Source: Blakeslea trispora
Lineage: Eukaryota; Mucoromycota; Mucoromycetes; Mucorales; Choanephoraceae
Length of the DNA stretch: 64,000 bases
Assembly (NCBI GenBank): GCA_025331445.1
Contig: JAIWNE010000003.1
Location: forward strand, 62,001-126,000
Reading direction: 5' to 3'
The position numbers and the translations under genes are program-made. Positions 61,313 to 64,000 of this stretch are shown here, piece by piece. Below the pieces are notes generated by a model that saw nothing but the letters and a program-made list of their open reading frames with translations, did not search any database and was not told the origin of the DNA. Within the stretch, counting starts at the first letter, position 1, and each line of letters starts with the position of its first letter.

Positions 61313-62275
61313 TGAGAGAGAGAAAAAATTCCGAGTGTGACAGCGAATCTTTTGTTTATTTTTTTGAGGAGTTGATTCGGAGTTTCAATAAAGACTGCCA
61401 AGCTGCTTTGGAAAATACAATCTACACTTTCGAACTGCATTGTAAGCTGTCACTCGAAAGCAACAATTCCAACACTAGCTACTTTGGACAGAAATACCTT
61501 GGTAGTGAGTATTCAGAAAGTTGTACTGCTGTGAAACTCAGCAATCTAACTCAAGTGCGTAATTATGACATTGGATGGGCTCTAAAAGAAGGGTCAAAAA
61601 GAATGTTGTAAAAGTGTGATATAAGTCTTTTTGTTCAAATGAACAAGAGACATATGAGCTCTGAATTATGTAAAACTTATAAAATAAACACAAAGAATGA
61701 TAAGTCTCTGTTTTATCCTTACGTTAGAGTGAGAGCGAGAACTTATTAATCAGAAACAAAGAAAAAATATTGGGATAAGTTGGGAAGTCAAACAATGAAA
61801 AGGTAGTCTCATTCGAGAAATAGAGTAGGTAATAGAGTTAAATACGGCAAAATAGACGCTACCACTCGCTTCAAAGCATGTCGTAGTGCTAAATGCAATG
61901 ACTTTGGTTTGTTTTTGAAAGAAAGGCACTTTGAAAACGGTTCAAAAGCAACAATCTATTTCTCGGAAGAAGCGGCTGTAAGTCATAAAAATTGTTATGC
62001 AAAGAACAATGAATCTATCCGTTGAGAAATATACTAGCTTTGATAACTTCCAATATATCATACATCATTGATTTCTTTGTTCTCTACACGTTCTGGTCCC
62101 ATACGGGGTTTATTTGTTTTTACTTTTGTACAGACACACAAGCCGAATCTTCTCGTCCAAGGCGCAAATCCAGAAATGACATTCCACCTCTCGAAGTTCT
62201 GTCTCAATTCAAAAACACTTACTTTAACAGGAAACGAAAACTAGGTTCTTTACTAAGAGAGAAATACAAGTCATA
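61313..62275. other. Non-coding or decayed sequence upstream of the first MITE
   Basis: Contains the Surf6 promoter and, further right, short plus-strand frames. One at about 61839-61978 reads KYGKIDATTRFKACRSAKC and another at 62130-62294 is basic. They may be fragments of the element whose later parts lie at 62.6-64 kb, but no continuous gene is seen. Confidence 0.35.
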
Positions 62276-62448
62276 CAGCAGTCGCTCTATTTAAGGATAG
62301 CCAAAAATCTTGAAAATCTCACCCTTAAATAGAGAATACCCTTAAATAGAATTGGTTTTAGAGCTTGTATTGAAAAATATTTTTCAGAAATTCACCCTTA
62401 TATAGAGAATACCCTTAAATAGAACACCCTTAAATAGAGCGGCTATTG
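62276..62448. mobile_element. MITE copy 1 with terminal inverted repeats and TA duplication
   Basis: 173 bp flanked by TA on both sides. The left end CAGCAGTCGCTC followed by TATTTAAGG is matched by the inverted right end CAATAGCCGCTC followed by TATTTAAGG, about 18 of 21 positions. The inside is made largely of ACCCTTAAATAGA-type subrepeats. TA duplication and CAG ends fit a non-autonomous Tc1/mariner element. Confidence 0.8.
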
Positions 62449-62611
62449 TATAAGGTAAGTTATTATAGCAGTTGTATGATCTTATTCTAACTTTATATCT
62501 GTCCACATCAAAATCCTTTTCGTCAAATTGCAGAAGAACTCTCAGTTATCAGAAGAGATCCAAGTAACTTTCTACTATTAATCATTGTATAATACTTTGA
62601 CACTCAACATG

Positions 62612-63178
62612 TAGAATTTATATCTACGTACTCTAGAGACATAACTATTACCAAAGACGCACATCGCAATCTCAATCATGATGTACGACTGGCTGGCGAG
62701 CTTTTAGATGAGCTTGATATGTTTGACGAGCGATTAAACAATACAGAAGTGTCTGACGAAGATCCTTGGAAAAAATCAAGCAATGGTGTTGCAAGAACAA
62801 TTGCATGAATTGCAATCATCTGTTCAGCAATTGGAGATTATTATCGACGGAAATAGGAATTCAATCAATACTGAACAAGATCGTGACGCTCAAAGATTAC
62901 AAGATTTACATAATCGCCTGATTTAAGTTGATAATGCCTTTAATCCAACAATCACGCATTCGAAGCAAGCTATTGTCAACATTTTGCAACAAATCAGGAT
63001 TAAAGAAGAACTAATCAAGACTCATCAAGGCGATCTCTGGAATCAACTTTCCGATCAATTAAAACAGTTTGTGAACAGCGTTAAACGGATCAAAGACCTA
63101 CCTGAAACTGCAGCATATCTGGAAAACGCACTGCGATTACGGCAAACCTTACTGCAGCAGCCTACTCTGTCAGATGTT
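62612..63178 (+). pseudogene. Broken coiled-coil protein remnant between the MITEs
   Basis: Three plus-strand coding pieces in different frames or separated by stops: about 62612-62808 (EFISTYSRDITITKDAH ... RLAGELLDELDMFDERL), about 62780-62925 (VLQEQLHELQSSVQQLEIII) and 62930-63178 (QAIVNILQQIRIKEELIK ... NQLSDQLKQFVNSVKRI). All are Leu/Gln/Glu-rich with heptad-like spacing. No family recognised; it may belong to the same decayed element as the TnpB-like fragment downstream or to an unrelated captured gene. Confidence 0.4.
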
Positions 63179-63240
63179 TGAAAAGCTACCACATATACAG
63201 CTCATCAGCCAAACAAGGATTATGATTGCAAATGCTAATA

Positions 63241-63396
63241 CAGTATTCGCTCTATTTAAGTGTAGCCAAAAATCTTGAAAATCCCACCCTTAAATAGAAT
63301 TGGTTTTAGATCTTGTGTTGATTAATACTATTTAGAAACCCAATCTTAGATAGAGAATATCCTTAAATAAAACACCATTAAAAGGAGCGACTACTG
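63241..63396. mobile_element. MITE copy 2, same family
   Basis: 156 bp flanked by TA (63239-63240 and 63397-63398). The left end CAGTATTCGCTC then TATTTAAG pairs with inverted right end CAGTAGTCGCTC then CTTTTAATGG. The stretch after the left end (GTAGCCAAAAATCTTGAAAA) is nearly identical to copy 1, as is TTAAATAGAATTGGTTTTAGA, showing common descent. Confidence 0.8.
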
Positions 63397-63397
63397 T

Positions 63398-63957
63398 ATG
63401 TTGGTCATCAAAAAAACCGGTTTATGGAACGGACGCTTTAATTTTCAAACACTAGAGAGACGTGTATTTGCCAACTCACCAACTGTTTTTCTAGGCTATG
63501 GTATGAAAACTGACGGCCAGATGATTAGTGTCTTTTTCGAAAAGACATTCGTGGAACTTGTACCCCAAGGAATGCAAGATTTGGTGAGACAAAGAAGAAG
63601 ATTAGATTTCACTAATCATACCAAAGGTCTGTATCTGTTATACAAAGAGCCTGTTGGAATTACCGAAGATGATCGAATCACAGGGATTGATCCTGGTAAG
63701 TACTTTCTCTTCTTTTTTATTTATTCAATTATTGGTTTCAATTACTCACTGTATATATAGGCGTGCGTGACATTACCTGTGCTATCGACTGTGATTCTTA
63801 AGCGCTCACTAACAAGTAGACTGCCAGGCATGACTCTTTTAATTATTCTAATGCCTCTTACAAGATTCGCTCGGGGATGAACTGGATCCGTCAAAAAGAG
63901 CTGACAAGTCGTAGTCGCTTAAATATTCAAGCATCCTATGACCTTCTGAGGACAAGA
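63398..63957 (+). pseudogene. TnpB/Fanzor-like nuclease fragment, interrupted
   Basis: Starts at the right flank of MITE copy 2. An open frame runs 63398-63695 to a GTAAGT donor, and resumes after TATATAG at 63761. Across this intron the sequence reads RITGIDPGVRDITCAIDC, a RuvC-I-like motif with the expected catalytic Asp (codon 63689-63691). TAA at about 63799 and TAG at about 63817 then interrupt the frame, after which SYKIRSGMNWIRQKELTSRSRL continues in the same frame to a TGA near 63955. The GIDPG motif and following helical segment fit TnpB/Fanzor-type proteins; the downstream RuvC-II/III and zinc ribbon would lie beyond the window. Likely dead because of the stops. Confidence 0.5.
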
Positions 63958-64000
63958 AACACATGAACCAACCAAGGCATAATGGAATCCTTGCATTCGA

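Noticed and set aside
61303..61611. 102-residue plus-strand frame next to the Surf6 gene
   Set aside because: It begins within the Surf6 5' intron and leader, has no family features and no splice or promoter support.
1..64000. CRISPR arrays, rRNA genes, tRNA genes
   Set aside because: No regularly spaced repeats, no rRNA-like blocks and no sequence with convincing tRNA arms were noticed by eye; a tRNA scan was not possible.

Overview
The window looks like nuclear DNA of a Mucorales-type fungus (Mucoromycota). It is AT-rich, genes carry many 46-110 nt introns with GTA-type donors and CTAAC/CTAAT branch sites, and the proteins are fungal: Cch1, Pho84, Ura2, Lcb4/5, Erg12, Mak21, Surf6/Rrp14 and Taf2. 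The mobile-element debris also fits. Species cannot be named from sequence alone. All gene models were built by hand by joining reading frames across splice sites; several close exactly in frame over many exons.

Layout. 0.6-1.1 kb: small Ser/Thr-rich secreted or membrane protein. 2.3-9.6 kb (+): 20-exon Cch1-type calcium channel, 2040 codons before the stop, containing a minor-class (U12) AT-AC intron. 9.9-13.2 kb (+): Mak21/Noc1-like ribosome-assembly factor. 14.1-15.1 kb (+): Sfp1-like zinc-finger regulator. 15.1-28.7 kb: gene-sparse, with an SH3 membrane protein (-), a fused MerT-HMA-type metal protein (-) and a broken lineage-specific gene (+). 28.7-30.3 kb (+): phosphate permease. 30.7-32.4 kb (-): sphingoid-base/diacylglycerol-kinase family lipid kinase. 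33.0-37.8 kb (-): one gene joining a Gln-rich region, a bromodomain and a protein-kinase domain. 38.9-41.7 kb (-): decayed TnpB/Fanzor-like gene. 42.8-49.8 kb (+): Ura2. 50.2-50.8 kb (-): ribosomal protein uS10. 51.0-52.3 kb (+): mevalonate kinase. 52.6-59.4 kb (-): Taf2 with four C-terminal bromodomains. 59.9-61.2 kb (-): Surf6/Rrp14. 62.3-64.0 kb: two MITEs, a coiled-coil remnant and a second TnpB/Fanzor-like fragment.

Functional threads. Mak21, the Sfp1-like factor, uS10 and Surf6 all concern ribosome production, but they are not one cluster. The bromodomain-kinase and Taf2 genes are two separate multi-domain bromodomain proteins. Nothing suggests an operon-like pathway; this is ordinary fungal gene order interrupted by element decay. 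The strongest unusual signals are the AT-AC intron in cch1, the bromodomain-kinase fusion, the MerT-HMA fusion, the four-bromodomain Taf2, and the MITE/TnpB-like remnants.
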